Source: Qipengyuania polymorpha
GTDB lineage: Bacteria > Pseudomonadota > Alphaproteobacteria > Sphingomonadales > Sphingomonadaceae
DNA: 64,000 bases
Direction of reading: 5' to 3'
Assembly: GCF_019711435.1 (NCBI RefSeq)
Contig: NZ_JAIGNK010000002.1
Location: 186,001 to 250,000 of the forward strand
Shown here: positions 7,189-17,027 of the stretch, one piece after another
How positions within the stretch are numbered: position 1 is the stretch's first letter
How the letters are laid out: every line of letters begins with the position of its first letter
The notes under the pieces: model-generated
Told to the model about the DNA's origin: nothing
Databases searched by the model: none
Seen by the model: only the letters and a program-made list of their open reading frames with translations
Translations under genes and position numbers: made by a program

Positions 7189-9549
7189 ATGCACCGGGCC
7201 CGCGCAAACACCTCACATGATGCCGTGCACCTGTTGGGGACCGCGAGCGCGGCCCTTGCCCTGGTGGCCGGAGCGCCCGTTATGGCGCAGGATGGCGCTG
7301 CGACCGGAGCAGGCACCGTCGAGCAGCCAGAAGGCGAGGATCCGAGCGACTTGCCAGCGCCGCCCGAGGGTATTCGGGACCCCGTCGTCATCGCGGCCGA
7401 GGGCGATTTGCCGCCCGTCGTGCCCGAGTATAACGAGGCGGGTGAGCGCCAGATTTCCTTTGCCGCCGATGTCCTGAGCTACGATTCCGATGCCGACGTC
7501 ACCACGGCGGAAGGCAATGTCATCCTGCAGTCCGGCGACCGCTCGCTGCGCGCCGATTCGGTCAGCTGGAGCCAGCGCACCGGGGTCATCCTTGCCAGCG
7601 GCAATGTCCGCTTCGTCGACGAGAACGGCAACCAGCTCTACACCGAGCAGGTCGAGCTGACCGACGAATTCGAGGCGGGCGCGATGGAGGATTTGCTCCT
7701 CGCCCTGCGCGCCGGTGGCCGGCTTGCGGCTAACAAGGGCGTGCGCGAGAGCGACGGCACCATCCTGCTCGAAGAGGCCGCCTACAGCGCCTGCGCCGTG
7801 ACCACGCCCGACGGCTGCGACAAGGACCCGAGCTGGCGCATCACCGCCGATCGCGTGACCTACGACCCGTTCGAAGCCAAGGTGAAGTTCAAGGGCGCAT
7901 ACCTTGAACTGTTCGGCGCGCGGCTCATCCCGATGCCCGGCCTTTCGGTGCGCACCGATGATGGCGGCGTGTCGGGCTTCCTCGTCCCCGACATCCGTAT
8001 ATCGGAAAGCAACGGGGTCGAGGTCTCGGGCAGCTATTACCTGCGCATGGCCGACAACAAGGATCTCACCCTTTCGGCCTACCTGTTTTCCAAAACCACG
8101 CCGATGGTCTCGGCCCAGTGGCGGCAACTGACCGACAAGGGCGCATACCAGATCACCGGTTACGCCACGCACAGCCGCCGCATTTCCGACTTCACCGGGC
8201 TGACCAATGCGACCGAAGCCGATCCGCGCGGTTACGTTTTCGCCAATGGCAGGTTCCAGTTCGACCCCAACTGGAGTCTTACCGGTTCCGTTCGTCTCGC
8301 AAGCGACAAGACCTTCCTCCGCCGCTACGACATCAGCCGCGACGACCGGTTGCGCTCGACCATAAATCTCGAACGCATCGATGCCGACAGCTATTTCTCG
8401 CTGGCCGGCTGGGCCACCCAGACCTTGCGCCTCAACCAGGAGCAGGAGCGCGTCCCCATCGCCCTGCCCGTGCTGGATTACCGCAAGAGGCTGACCGACC
8501 CGCTGGCGGGCGGACAGCTTGAATTGCAGCTCAACAGCCTCGCTATCATCCGCAAGCTGGGGCAGGAAACCGAACGCGCCTTCGCCAAGGCCGAGTGGAG
8601 CAAGAAGCGCATTACGGGCATGGGGCAGGTCTTTACCCTGACCGGCCTGGTGCGCGGGGATGTCTACCATTCTGACGGCAATTTGCTGAACCCGACACCG
8701 TCCTATCGCGGAAACGAGGGCTGGGAAACGCGCGGCGTGGCGCTGGGCGCGGTCGATGTCGAATGGCCCTTCGTCGGCGAATTGTTCGGCGGCGAACAGG
8801 TTTTCACCCCGCGCGTACAATTCGTGGTGACGCCCGAAATCAAGAACCTCGCCATTCCCAACGAGGATGCGCGCGCCATCGACCTCGAGGATTCCAACCT
8901 CTTCGCGCTCAACCGCTTCCCCGGCTACGACCGGATCGAAGACGGCGCGCGCGTGACCTATGGCTTCGACTGGAAGCTGCGCCGTCCGGGGCTGGAGCTG
9001 TTCACCACACTCGGCCAGTCTTACCGGCTCGACAGCGACCGCGACATCTTGCCCGACGGGACCGGTCTTTCGGAAAAGGTGAGCGACTTCGTCGGCCGTA
9101 CAGAGGTGCGCTACCGCGATTTCGTCAAGCTCGCGCACCGCTACCGGCTGGACAAGGACAATCTTGCCATCCGCCGCAACGAATTCGATGCGACAATCGG
9201 CACCAGCCGCACCTATGCCGAGGTCGGATACCTGCGGCTCAACCGCAATATCGATACGGTGGAGGACCTGCAGGACCGCGAGGAATTGCGTGCCGCCGTT
9301 CGTGTGGCCTTCGCCAATTACTGGTCGGTCTTCGGTTCGGGCGTCTTCAACCTGACCGATCGCGAGGAAGACCCGACCCTGTCGAGCGACGGCTTCCAGC
9401 CGATCCGCACCCGCCTCGGTGTTGCTTACCAAGACGATTGCCTCGAACTGGGCGCGACATGGCGCCGCGACTACGTTTCGGCGGGCGATGCGCGCAGGGG
9501 GGATACCTTCCAGCTTTATTTCAGCCTGAAGAATCTGGGCTTTCGTTGA
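7189..9549 (+). CDS. lptD: LPS-assembly protein LptD
   Basis: Outer-membrane beta-barrel that, with LptE, inserts LPS into the outer leaflet. The product is about 786 aa. A signal peptide ends near VMAQ (about residue 34), followed by an acidic proline-rich linker. Next is an OstA/LptA-like beta-jellyroll with AEGNVILQSGDRSLRADSV (about 105-123), then the barrel, which ends SLKNLGFR with the terminal-Arg/aromatic pattern of barrel proteins. Cysteines in AYSACAVTTPDGCDKD match the disulfide-forming part. ATG at 7144 is an alternative start 15 codons upstream; 7189 gives the better signal peptide. It heads the lptD-surA-pdxA-rsmA operon. Confidence 0.93.
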   Translation: MHRARANTSHDAVHLLGTASAALALVAGAPVMAQDGAATGAGTVEQPEGEDPSDLPAPPEGIRDPVVIAAEGDLPPVVPEYNEAGERQISFAADVLSYDSDADVTTAEGNVILQSGDRSLRADSVSWSQRTGVILASGNVRFVDENGNQLYTEQVELTDEFEAGAMEDLLLALRAGGRLAANKGVRESDGTILLEEAAYSACAVTTPDGCDKDPSWRITADRVTYDPFEAKVKFKGAYLELFGARLIPMPGLSVRTDDGGVSGFLVPDIRISESNGVEVSGSYYLRMADNKDLTLSAYLFSKTTPMVSAQWRQLTDKGAYQITGYATHSRRISDFTGLTNATEADPRGYVFANGRFQFDPNWSLTGSVRLASDKTFLRRYDISRDDRLRSTINLERIDADSYFSLAGWATQTLRLNQEQERVPIALPVLDYRKRLTDPLAGGQLELQLNSLAIIRKLGQETERAFAKAEWSKKRITGMGQVFTLTGLVRGDVYHSDGNLLNPTPSYRGNEGWETRGVALGAVDVEWPFVGELFGGEQVFTPRVQFVVTPEIKNLAIPNEDARAIDLEDSNLFALNRFPGYDRIEDGARVTYGFDWKLRRPGLELFTTLGQSYRLDSDRDILPDGTGLSEKVSDFVGRTEVRYRDFVKLAHRYRLDKDNLAIRRNEFDATIGTSRTYAEVGYLRLNRNIDTVEDLQDREELRAAVRVAFANYWSVFGSGVFNLTDREEDPTLSSDGFQPIRTRLGVAYQDDCLELGATWRRDYVSAGDARRGDTFQLYFSLKNLGFR

Positions 9550-9676
9550 GGGGGGCGTGTTGGCAGCGCGGGACAAACGCGCTATCCGCCGCGCCGCAAT
9601 CAGCTACGGTTAAGCCACGATAAGGCACAGCCGGGCTCATCCGGGCGCGATCAGCGCCGCAAGGGAATTTATACGC

Positions 9677-11020
9677 GTGAACGCACATATCGCATCGAAA
9701 CTGCTCGGCCTGACCGCTGCCATCGGCCTTACGGCTTCTGCTCCTGCCCTTCATGCGCAGGGGGCTCCGGTCGAAGCGAACCCGCTCGGCCTGCCTGAAC
9801 AGCCGACCATGCTGGCGAATCCCGATTCCAACGTGCGGCGCGCGACGGCGGTCGTTAACGGCTATGTCATCACCGGCACCGACCTCGACCAGCGCGTGGC
9901 CCTGTTGGTCAATGCAAACGAGCGCGAGATTTCTCCCAAGGAAATGCAGCGCGTGCGCGCCCAGGTCCTGCGCAACCTCATCGACGAGACGCTGCAGATC
10001 CAGGCTGCCGAAGCCGAAGAAATCGTCATCTCCGATGCCGAGGTGAACCAGACCTACGCCCGCGTTGCGGCGCAGAACGGCCAGCTGCCCGAAGACATGA
10101 AAACCCAGCTTGCCTCGATCGGTTCGTCCGAAGCCTCGCTCAAGCGCCAGATTCGCGGCGAACTCGCCTGGCAGCGCCTGCTGCGCCAGAAGGTTGCCTA
10201 CTTCGTCAATGTCTCTGCCGAAGAGGTCAACGAAGTGATGCGCCGGTTGAACGAATCGAAGGGCACGGATGAATACTGGATCTGGGAGATCTATCTCTCG
10301 GCCAACCAGGAAAACCAGGCCGCGGTCGAAGCCAACGCAAAGAAGATTGTCGAGCAGCTCCAGCAGGGCGGCAGCTTCGTCGCCTATGCCCGCCAGTTCT
10401 CCGAAGCATCGACGGCAGCCGTCGGCGGTGACCTTGGCTGGATCCACCTTCCGCAACTGAAGGACGCGCAGCTTGAAACGGTGGTTTCGGGAATGACCGC
10501 CGGCCAGCTCGTCGGTCCGATCAAGATTCCGGGCGGCTACTGGATCGTTTACCTGCGCGACAAGCGCCAGGTGCTGATGGCCGACCCACGCGATGCCATG
10601 CTCAGCCTAAAGCAGATCCAGATCACCTTCGATCCTTCGGCGTCGCAGGAAGCCAACCAGGCCAAGCTCCAGACCTTCATCGAAGGTGTGAAGGGCATGC
10701 GCGGCTGTGGCAGCGCCGACGAGATTGCTGCCTCGCTCGATGCAAGCGTGGTGAATAACGATTCGATCCGCGCTCGTGCCCTGCCCGAGCAGCTGCAGAA
10801 CGTCATGCTCAACCTGCAGGTCGGCGAAGCCACACCGCCCTTCGGCGGTGTCGAGGAAGGCGTGCGCGTGCTGATGCTGTGCGGCCGCGACGATCCGGAA
10901 GCGGCCGGAGGCCCGAGCTTCGACGAAGTCATGGCGCAGATCGAAGACGAGCGCATCGCCAAGGCAGCCCAGCGCTACCTGCGCGACCTGCGCAACGACG
11001 CCTACATCGAATACAATTGA
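9677..11020 (+). CDS. surA: Periplasmic chaperone / peptidyl-prolyl isomerase SurA
   Basis: Escorts outer-membrane proteins such as LptD across the periplasm. The 447-aa product has a signal peptide ending near LHAQ (about 28), then a SurA N-terminal helical domain (AVVNGYVITGTDLDQRVALL, about 57-76). A parvulin-type domain follows, seen in GGSFVAYARQFSEAS...GGDLGWI (about 233-260). The start is GTG at 9677, with AAGGGA upstream. The stop overlaps the TTG start of pdxA, supporting an operon. Confidence 0.94.
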   Translation: MNAHIASKLLGLTAAIGLTASAPALHAQGAPVEANPLGLPEQPTMLANPDSNVRRATAVVNGYVITGTDLDQRVALLVNANEREISPKEMQRVRAQVLRNLIDETLQIQAAEAEEIVISDAEVNQTYARVAAQNGQLPEDMKTQLASIGSSEASLKRQIRGELAWQRLLRQKVAYFVNVSAEEVNEVMRRLNESKGTDEYWIWEIYLSANQENQAAVEANAKKIVEQLQQGGSFVAYARQFSEASTAAVGGDLGWIHLPQLKDAQLETVVSGMTAGQLVGPIKIPGGYWIVYLRDKRQVLMADPRDAMLSLKQIQITFDPSASQEANQAKLQTFIEGVKGMRGCGSADEIAASLDASVVNNDSIRARALPEQLQNVMLNLQVGEATPPFGGVEEGVRVLMLCGRDDPEAAGGPSFDEVMAQIEDERIAKAAQRYLRDLRNDAYIEYN

Positions 11021-12039
11021 GCGCGCTCTCCCGCCCATTGGCACGCCCCCTCGCCGTATCGCTGGGCGATCCGGCGGGTATTGGGCCCGAAATCATCACT
11101 CAGGCCTGGGTAGACCGGGCTGTCGAAAAGCTGCCTGCATTCTTCGTGGTGGGGGGCGCGCAGGTGCTCGCCGAGGCCGCCAAGGCGCGCGGATTGCACG
11201 TCGAGATCGAACGCATTGCTGCGCCTGAGCAGGCGATGGAGGTCTTCAGGACCGCCATCCCCGTGCTCGGAAGCGATGATGCGGCTTATACGCCCGGCCA
11301 GCCCGACCAATCGGGCGCGCACCTTGCCTTGCATTCGCTGGTCGACGGCGCGGGACGCACGGCGCTGGGCGAGGCTGCCGCGCTGGTCACCGCGCCCATT
11401 TCGAAGACCGACCTTGCGATGGTCGGCTTCACCCAGCCGGGCCAGACCGAATTCCTTGCCGATGCCTGCGGGAAAGAGCGCGAGGACGCGGTGATGATGC
11501 TTGCCGGCCCATCGCTGCGCGCCGTGCCGCTGACCGTGCATTGCGCGCTGGAGGAGGTGTCGGGCAGGCTAACCAAGGACCTCATCCTCCACCGCGCGCG
11601 CATCGTGAACGAGGCCCTCAAGCGCGACTTCGGCATTGAGAAGCCCCGCATCGCTGTGTGCGGCCTCAACCCGCATGCGGGCGAGAACGGACGCTTTGGC
11701 GACGAGGAACAGCGGGTCATCACCCCTGCGGTCGACCAGCTCGAAGCCGAGGGTCTCGACATCACCGGCCCGCATCCGGGCGATGCGCTGTTCACGCCGC
11801 GCGCGCGCAAGAAATACGACGTCGCGCTGGCGATGTATCACGATCAGGCGCTCATTCCGCTGAAAGCGCTCGATTTCGACGAGGGCGTCAATGTCACGCT
11901 CGGCCTGCCGATTGTCCGCACCAGTCCCGACCACGGCACCGCCTTCGACATCGCGGGCAAGGGCAAGGCCGATGCTGGCGCGATGATTGCCGCTTTGCGC
12001 ATGGCCGGAGAGATGGCGGCGCGGCGTCAGGCGAATTGA
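11017..12039 (+). CDS. pdxA: 4-hydroxythreonine-4-phosphate dehydrogenase
   Basis: NAD-dependent step of the DXP-dependent pyridoxal phosphate pathway. Motifs are SLGDPAGIGPE (about 16-26), CGLNPHAGENG (about 215-225) and AMYHDQALIPLKAL (about 272-285), which carry the metal-binding histidines, plus SPDHGTAFDIAGKG. TTG at 11017 overlaps the surA stop and yields 340 aa, the usual size. A second TTG at 11038 is possible. An upstream in-frame ATG at 10879 lies inside surA and is not credible. A 68-bp hairpin repeat follows before rsmA. Confidence 0.95.
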   Translation: MSALSRPLARPLAVSLGDPAGIGPEIITQAWVDRAVEKLPAFFVVGGAQVLAEAAKARGLHVEIERIAAPEQAMEVFRTAIPVLGSDDAAYTPGQPDQSGAHLALHSLVDGAGRTALGEAAALVTAPISKTDLAMVGFTQPGQTEFLADACGKEREDAVMMLAGPSLRAVPLTVHCALEEVSGRLTKDLILHRARIVNEALKRDFGIEKPRIAVCGLNPHAGENGRFGDEEQRVITPAVDQLEAEGLDITGPHPGDALFTPRARKKYDVALAMYHDQALIPLKALDFDEGVNVTLGLPIVRTSPDHGTAFDIAGKGKADAGAMIAALRMAGEMAARRQAN

Positions 12040-12043
12040 TTTC

Positions 12044-12111
12044 CCGTTCGTGTCGAGCGAAGTCGAGACACGCTGGCGCAAACGGTTCTCGACTTCGCTC
12101 GAACCGAACGG
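12044..12111. repeat. Intercistronic long hairpin repeat, copy 1 (pdxA-rsmA)
   Basis: A 68-bp inverted repeat. The outer ends are CCGTTCG and CGAACGG. The inner arm TCGAGCGAAGTCGAGA pairs perfectly (16 bp) with TCTCGACTTCGCTCGA. Its first 29 bases are identical to those of the second copy at 18052-18129. It starts 4 bp after the pdxA stop and ends 13 bp before the rsmA ATG. This is the layout of a REP-like or mRNA-stabilising intercistronic element. Confidence 0.85.
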
Positions 12112-12124
12112 ATAGAGGGATGTG

Positions 12125-12946
12125 ATGAGCACCCTTCCCCCCCTCAGAGAAGTTATCGCCCGCCATGGCCTGTCGGCCAGCAAGGCGCTGGGCCAGAACT
12201 TCCTTTTCGACGAACAATTGCTCGACCGCATCGCGGCGCTGCCCGGCAGTCTCGAAGGCCGCCGCGTGCTTGAAATCGGCCCCGGCCCAGGCGGTCTGAC
12301 CCGTGCTCTCTTGCGTGCGGGCGCGCAGGTCACCGCCATCGAAATGGACCAGCGCTGCCTTCCCGCGCTTGCAGAACTGGGCGAGGCTTTCCCCGGCAAG
12401 CTCGAAGTCATCCAGGGTGATGCGCTCAAGCTCGACCATGACGAAATCATGGGCAGCGAACCATACGCCATCCTCTCCAACCTGCCCTATAATGTCGGCA
12501 CCGCGCTGTTCACGCGATGGATGGGTGGGGAGGAATGGCCGCCGCTCTGGACCTCGCTCACGCTGATGTTCCAGCAGGAAGTCGCCCAGCGCATCGTCGC
12601 CAAGCCGGGCGTGTCCGCCTACGGACGCTTGGCAGTCCTTGCCCAATGGCGCGGCGCAGCGAAGCTGGCAATGAAGGTCCACCGCAGCGCCTTCACGCCG
12701 CCGCCCAAGGTCATGAGCGCCATCGTCCATGTGGAACCGGCCGCCATGCCGGAAGGCGTGTCGGCCAAGGTCCTCGAACGCGTGACCGAAGCCGCTTTCG
12801 GCCAGCGCCGCAAGATGCTCCGCCAGAGCCTCAAAGGCATGCCCGGCGCGGTCGAGGCGCTGGAAGGCATCGGCATCGACCCGCAACGCCGCGCCGAAAC
12901 GCTGGAAGTGTCCGATTTTGTCGCGCTGGCCCGCGCGCTCAGCTAG
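12125..12946 (+). CDS. rsmA: 16S rRNA (adenine1518/1519-N6)-dimethyltransferase (KsgA)
   Basis: SAM-dependent dimethylation of two adjacent adenines in helix 45 of 16S rRNA. The 273-aa product has KALGQNFLFDEQLLDRI (about 20-36), SAM motif I LEIGPGPGGLTRALL (about 50-64) and the catalytic SNLPYNVGTALF (about 119-130, the NLPY motif). The ATG at 12125 has GAGGGA just upstream; GTG at 12122 would add one residue. It is the last gene of the lptD-surA-pdxA-rsmA operon and is separated from pdxA by a large hairpin. Confidence 0.97.
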   Translation: MSTLPPLREVIARHGLSASKALGQNFLFDEQLLDRIAALPGSLEGRRVLEIGPGPGGLTRALLRAGAQVTAIEMDQRCLPALAELGEAFPGKLEVIQGDALKLDHDEIMGSEPYAILSNLPYNVGTALFTRWMGGEEWPPLWTSLTLMFQQEVAQRIVAKPGVSAYGRLAVLAQWRGAAKLAMKVHRSAFTPPPKVMSAIVHVEPAAMPEGVSAKVLERVTEAAFGQRRKMLRQSLKGMPGAVEALEGIGIDPQRRAETLEVSDFVALARALS

Positions 12947-12955
12947 GGTCTGGGC

Positions 12956-13507
12956 CTAACCTAGCCGCGCGCGCTCTTGCTGCGCGAGCTTGCGCAGCAA
13001 TTGGGCGGCAATGTCGAGCGTCTGCAGTTCTTCCGACAGGCGCATCACCAGTTCCGGGTCGTCGGCAAGGTTATCGGCCAGATCGTCGAGCGATCCTGCT
13101 ACGCGGTGCATGTCGTCGGCGGTGATATAGCTGTTGTGCAGCGGCGCATTGCTTTCGCGCACCGGACCGCGCTCGCGCATCTCTTCCATGATGCGCTTGA
13201 AGGCGTTGTCGACCGATTGCTGCGCCTCGGCATCGGGGAACCAGTCCTCGACCACGGTGCGCTGGCTGAAGGACACGCCCGCCTGCTCGCCGCTGCGCCA
13301 GACGATCTTGCCCGGTACGGATAGCGCGCCGCGCCGCAGTTCGACCTCGTAGCCGACCAGCGGCAGCGTCTCGCCTTCGATCAGCGCACCGATGGGCGAC
13401 ATATTGCACAGGCGCACGACACCTGCGCCCGGCTGCGAGTGCACACTCGCGCGCACGTGCAAGTCGACGCGTTCTTCTCGGCGTTGCTGGTGAACTTCGG
13501 CGGACAA
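12956..13507 (-). CDS. PilZ domain protein
   Basis: A 183-aa cytosolic protein with an N-terminal PilZ domain (about 8-90). RREER supplies the RxxxR cyclic-di-GMP arginines, and NMSPIGALIEG is the (D/N)xSxxG motif, so it should bind cyclic-di-GMP. The C-terminal half is acidic and helical (DDLADNLADDPELVMRLSEEL) and has no assigned function. The start is TTG at 13507, with AAAGG nine bases upstream. It is convergent with rsmA. An 8-bp dyad (13518-13537) sits directly upstream. Confidence 0.88.
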   Translation of the reverse strand: MSAEVHQQRREERVDLHVRASVHSQPGAGVVRLCNMSPIGALIEGETLPLVGYEVELRRGALSVPGKIVWRSGEQAGVSFSQRTVVEDWFPDAEAQQSVDNAFKRIMEEMRERGPVRESNAPLHNSYITADDMHRVAGSLDDLADNLADDPELVMRLSEELQTLDIAAQLLRKLAQQERARLG

Positions 13508-13517
13508 GCCGGGCGAC

Positions 13518-13537
13518 CTTTCAATTGGTATTGAAAG
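13518..13537. promoter_or_regulatory. Dyad upstream of the PilZ gene
   Basis: CTTTCAAT-tggt-ATTGAAAG, a perfect 8-bp inverted repeat centred about 20 bp upstream of the PilZ TTG start. It lies on the leader side, overlaps the likely ribosome-binding site (AAAGG) and could be an operator or a small leader hairpin. No protein can be named. Confidence 0.35.
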
Positions 13538-13580
13538 CCGGTCCTAGCCGCAAAGCTTTACCATATGCTTGATGGCGCGT

Positions 13581-15686
13581 TCAGCATCTTGCCTTCTTCG
13601 CCAGGCGCCACTGGTGCAGCAGCGGCTCGGTATAGCCGCTGGGCTGCTCGACGCCCTTGAAAATCAGGTCCTTGGCCGCGCTAAACGCCGCACCGTCAGG
13701 ATTCTCGAGCAGCGGCTCATACAAGGGGTCACCAGCGTTCTGCCCGTCCACCTTGGCCGCCATTCGGCTGAGCGAATCGAGCACTTGGGCCTCGGAGATG
13801 ACCCCGTGGAGCAGCCAGTTGGCGATATGCTGGCTGGAGATACGCAGCGTTGCGCGGTCCTCCATCAGGCCGACGTCGTTGATGTCGGGGACCTTGGAAC
13901 AGCCCACGCCCTGGTCGACCCAGCGCACCACATAGCCGAGCAGGCCCTGGCAGTTGTTGTCGAGTTCCTCGCGGATTTCGTCCTCGGACCAGTTCGTGCC
14001 CTCGGCAAGCGGGATCGTGAGCAATTCGTCGAGCTTCGCCGCATCGCCCAGACCCTTCTGGATCTCGAAGACGTCCTCGCGGTGATAGTGGATGGCGTGG
14101 AGCGTCGCCGCCGTCGGGCTCGGCACCCATGCGGTGTTGGCCCCGGCGCGAAGATGCCCGATTTTCTCCAGCATCATCTGGCCCATCAAATCGGGCGCGG
14201 CCCACATGCCCTTGCCGATTTGCGCGCGCCCCGAGAGGCCATGCGCGAGGCCGATGCCGACATTGCGCGCCTCGTAAGCTTTCAGCCATGCGCTGCCCTT
14301 CATCTCGCCCTTGCGCTTCATCGGACCGGCCTGCATCGAGGTATGGATCTCGTCGCCGGTGCGGTCGAGGAAGCCGGTGTTGATGAAGACGATGCGGTCC
14401 TTCACCGCGTGGATACAGGCGGCAAGGTTTGCTGAGGTGCGGCGCTCCTCGTCCATCACGCCGACCTTGATGGTATGGCGCGGCAGGCCCAGCAAATCCT
14501 CGACCGCATCGAAGAGGTCGTTGGTGAAGGCGCATTCCTCCGGCCCGTGCATCTTGGGCTTCACGATGTAGATGCTGCCCATCTTGCTGTTGCCATACTT
14601 GCCCAGCCCAGCGACATCCTGCGCTGAAATCGCGCTGGTCATCACGGCATCGAGAATGCCCTCGGGAATTTCCTTTCCATCCCAGCGCATCGCCGGATTG
14701 GTCATCAGGTGGCCGACATTGCGCACGAACATCAGGCTGCGGCCGGGGAGAGAGAATTCGGTGCCGTCGGGAGCCGAGTAGCGCCGGTCTTCGGCCAGGG
14801 CCCGCGTCACCGTCTTCCCGCCCTTGTCGAAGCTCTCCGACAGATCGCCACGAATGATCCCGAGCCAGTTGCGGTAGGCGGTGAGCTTGTCCTCTGCATC
14901 GACCGCGGCGACCGAATCCTCGCAATCGGCGATGGTGGTCAGTGCTGCCTCGAGATTGATGTCGGCGATGTTCGCCGGGTCCGTCCTGCCGACCGGATGA
15001 TCGGAATCGAAGACCACCTCGATATGGAGCCCGTTATTCTCGAAGAGGCATGTCTTGTCGTTGCACCCGACACACTGCGCGGGATTGGCAAGCGGGATGC
15101 CGTCCTCCTTCACATTCGTGAGGTCGGCCCATTTCTTACCGTCTGCCAGCGGGACAGCCTCGTCCATGAAGCGCTTTGCTTCGGCGATCACCGCCAAGCC
15201 GCGTTCCTCGTCATATCCGCCCGGCCTTGCAGGCGGGGCATCGAGCGCATCGGTGCCGTAGAAAGCGTCGTAGAGGCTGCCCCAGCGCGCATTCGCCGCA
15301 TTCAGCAGGAAGCGCGCATTGAGGATAGGCACGACCAGCTGCGGGCCTGCCATGGTGGCAATTTCGGGGTCGACGTTCTCGGTTCTGATGGTGAACTCGC
15401 CCGGCTCGGGGACGAGGTATCCGATGTCTTCCAGGAACGCGCGATAGGCGTCCGCGTCATGCGGCTGGCCCTTGCGCTCATTATGCCATGCGTCGATTTT
15501 CGCCTGCAAATCCTCGCGCTTTTGCAGCAGCGCAGCATTGCGCGGTGCGAAATCGCCCAGCAGCGCGGCAAAGCCCTGCCAGAAGGCATCCGCATCCTTG
15601 CCCAGCGGGGGCAGGACGTCGCTCTCGACGAATGTGGCAAGCTCCCGGTCGACCTCGATACCGGCGCGCGTCACGTAATTGCTCAT
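13581..15686 (-). CDS. glcB: Malate synthase G
   Basis: Condenses glyoxylate with acetyl-CoA to malate, the anaplerotic end of the glyoxylate shunt or glycolate use. The 701-aa single-chain product matches the G isoform in length (about 720), not the shorter A form. Segments such as [20 protein letters not shown] and [16 protein letters not shown] are characteristic TIM-barrel and active-site regions. The start is ATG at 15686 ([16 protein letters not shown]). It is monocistronic, convergent with nothing downstream and divergent from the arginine operon. No isocitrate lyase is in the window. Confidence 0.96.
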   Translation of the reverse strand: MSNYVTRAGIEVDRELATFVESDVLPPLGKDADAFWQGFAALLGDFAPRNAALLQKREDLQAKIDAWHNERKGQPHDADAYRAFLEDIGYLVPEPGEFTIRTENVDPEIATMAGPQLVVPILNARFLLNAANARWGSLYDAFYGTDALDAPPARPGGYDEERGLAVIAEAKRFMDEAVPLADGKKWADLTNVKEDGIPLANPAQCVGCNDKTCLFENNGLHIEVVFDSDHPVGRTDPANIADINLEAALTTIADCEDSVAAVDAEDKLTAYRNWLGIIRGDLSESFDKGGKTVTRALAEDRRYSAPDGTEFSLPGRSLMFVRNVGHLMTNPAMRWDGKEIPEGILDAVMTSAISAQDVAGLGKYGNSKMGSIYIVKPKMHGPEECAFTNDLFDAVEDLLGLPRHTIKVGVMDEERRTSANLAACIHAVKDRIVFINTGFLDRTGDEIHTSMQAGPMKRKGEMKGSAWLKAYEARNVGIGLAHGLSGRAQIGKGMWAAPDLMGQMMLEKIGHLRAGANTAWVPSPTAATLHAIHYHREDVFEIQKGLGDAAKLDELLTIPLAEGTNWSEDEIREELDNNCQGLLGYVVRWVDQGVGCSKVPDINDVGLMEDRATLRISSQHIANWLLHGVISEAQVLDSLSRMAAKVDGQNAGDPLYEPLLENPDGAAFSAAKDLIFKGVEQPSGYTEPLLHQWRLAKKARC

Positions 15687-15818
15687 GGAACTCCTCTGCG
15701 GTGTCTATACACTTCACGATGTGGACCCGGGGAGGAGTGCCTACGCTATGGCGAGAGCGGTTGACGATTGCAAGCGGTGGGGTGGACTTGATTGCGCGCA
15801 CGGCTAAGGACGTTACCG

Positions 15819-17027
15819 ATGAAACCGGATACGAATGCAGAGGCCCTCCTAGACGCCATCGACGCGGACACGATGCTGCGCGAGGTGCAGGACTGGGCCG
15901 CCATCAACACCGGCACGGCGAATATCGAGGGGCTGGCAAAGATGGCAGGCGTGCTCGCCGATGCCTTCTCGGCGCTGCCCGGCGATGTCGAGCTGGTCGA
16001 CCCGGCCAAGGTTACCGCGATTTCGGCCGAGGGCCGCGAATTCGAGAAACCGCATGGCCAGCACATGGTCCTGCGTGTCCGTCCGGAGGCAGAGCGTCGC
16101 TTCGTTCTGACCGGACACATGGACACCGTCTTCCCCGTCGACCACCCCTTCCAGGAGGTGAAGTGGCTCGACGACGAGACCATCAACGGCCCCGGCACCG
16201 CCGACATGAAGGGCGGTCTCAACATCATCCTCCACACGCTCAAGACTTTCGAGACCATCGAAGGCTCGGACCGCGTCGGCTATGACGTGATGATAAATTC
16301 GGACGAGGAAACCGGCAGCCTCGCCAGCCGCGGCCTGATCGAGGAACTGGCGCGCGGCAAATACGCCGCGCTGACTTATGAGCCCAGCGCCCTGCCCGAT
16401 GGCACGCTCGCCCATGCGCGCGGCGGAACGGGCAATTATTCCATCACCATAACGGGGCGCAGCGCGCATGCGGGCCGCAACCCGCACGAGGGCCGCAATG
16501 CCATCGTCGCTGCCTCCGACCTCGTCCTGCGCATCAAGGCGCTGGAGGCCGAGGACATCACGGTGAACCCTGCCAAGATCGAGGGTGGCGCGGCCAACAA
16601 TGTCGTGCCCGACCTCGCCATCCTGCGCTTCAACATCCGCCCCAAGTCGACCGACGCGATGAACCGCTTCGACGGCGAACTCGACGCCATCCTGCGCCTT
16701 ATCGAGGCCGAGCACGAAGTCGGTATCCACCGCCACGGCGGCGTCACCCGTCCGCCCAAGCCCGTCGATGACAAGGCCCAGCGCCTGTTCGACCTCGTCA
16801 AGGCATGCGGCGCCGAACTCGGCCAGAACATCGGCTGGAAAAGCACTGGCGGCGTATGCGACGGCAACAACATCGCTGCCACAGGCGTGCCCGTGGTCGA
16901 CACCATGGGCGTGCGCGGTGGCGCCATCCATTCACCCGACGAATTCATGATTGTCCCTTCGCTGCGGGAACGCGCCGCCCTGAGCGCGCTGGTCCTCTCG
17001 AAGCTATCCACCGGAGACCATTTGTGA
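15819..17027 (+). CDS. M20-family zinc peptidase/deacylase in the ast operon
   Basis: A 402-aa cytosolic metallohydrolase. It has TGHMDTVF (about 104-111), GPGTADMKGGLN with the metal Asp, DEETGS (about 158-163) with the catalytic Glu, and a late GGAIHSPDEF (about 368-377) with the metal His. The dimerisation domain lies between these. ATG at 15819 has AAGGA eight bases upstream. Its stop overlaps the astA start (GTGA), so it is translationally coupled to arginine N-succinyltransferase. The family covers carboxypeptidase G2-like, ArgE and DapE enzymes. From context it may hydrolyse an N-succinyl amino acid, standing in for AstE; that is inference. Confidence 0.88.
   Translation: MKPDTNAEALLDAIDADTMLREVQDWAAINTGTANIEGLAKMAGVLADAFSALPGDVELVDPAKVTAISAEGREFEKPHGQHMVLRVRPEAERRFVLTGHMDTVFPVDHPFQEVKWLDDETINGPGTADMKGGLNIILHTLKTFETIEGSDRVGYDVMINSDEETGSLASRGLIEELARGKYAALTYEPSALPDGTLAHARGGTGNYSITITGRSAHAGRNPHEGRNAIVAASDLVLRIKALEAEDITVNPAKIEGGAANNVVPDLAILRFNIRPKSTDAMNRFDGELDAILRLIEAEHEVGIHRHGGVTRPPKPVDDKAQRLFDLVKACGAELGQNIGWKSTGGVCDGNNIAATGVPVVDTMGVRGGAIHSPDEFMIVPSLRERAALSALVLSKLSTGDHL

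Noticed and set aside
7213-9576. A 787-codon open frame antisense to lptD
   Set aside because: It covers the lptD barrel exactly and contains no domain; it is a shadow of biased third positions.
10879-11016. N-terminal extension of pdxA inside surA
   Set aside because: It would overlap surA by more than 130 bp and lies outside the conserved PdxA start; TTG at 11017 is sufficient.
11039-11055. TGGCACG followed by CCCCCTCGC, a possible further sigma-54 promoter
   Set aside because: The -12 element lacks TTGC at the required spacing, and the site lies at the pdxA translation start.
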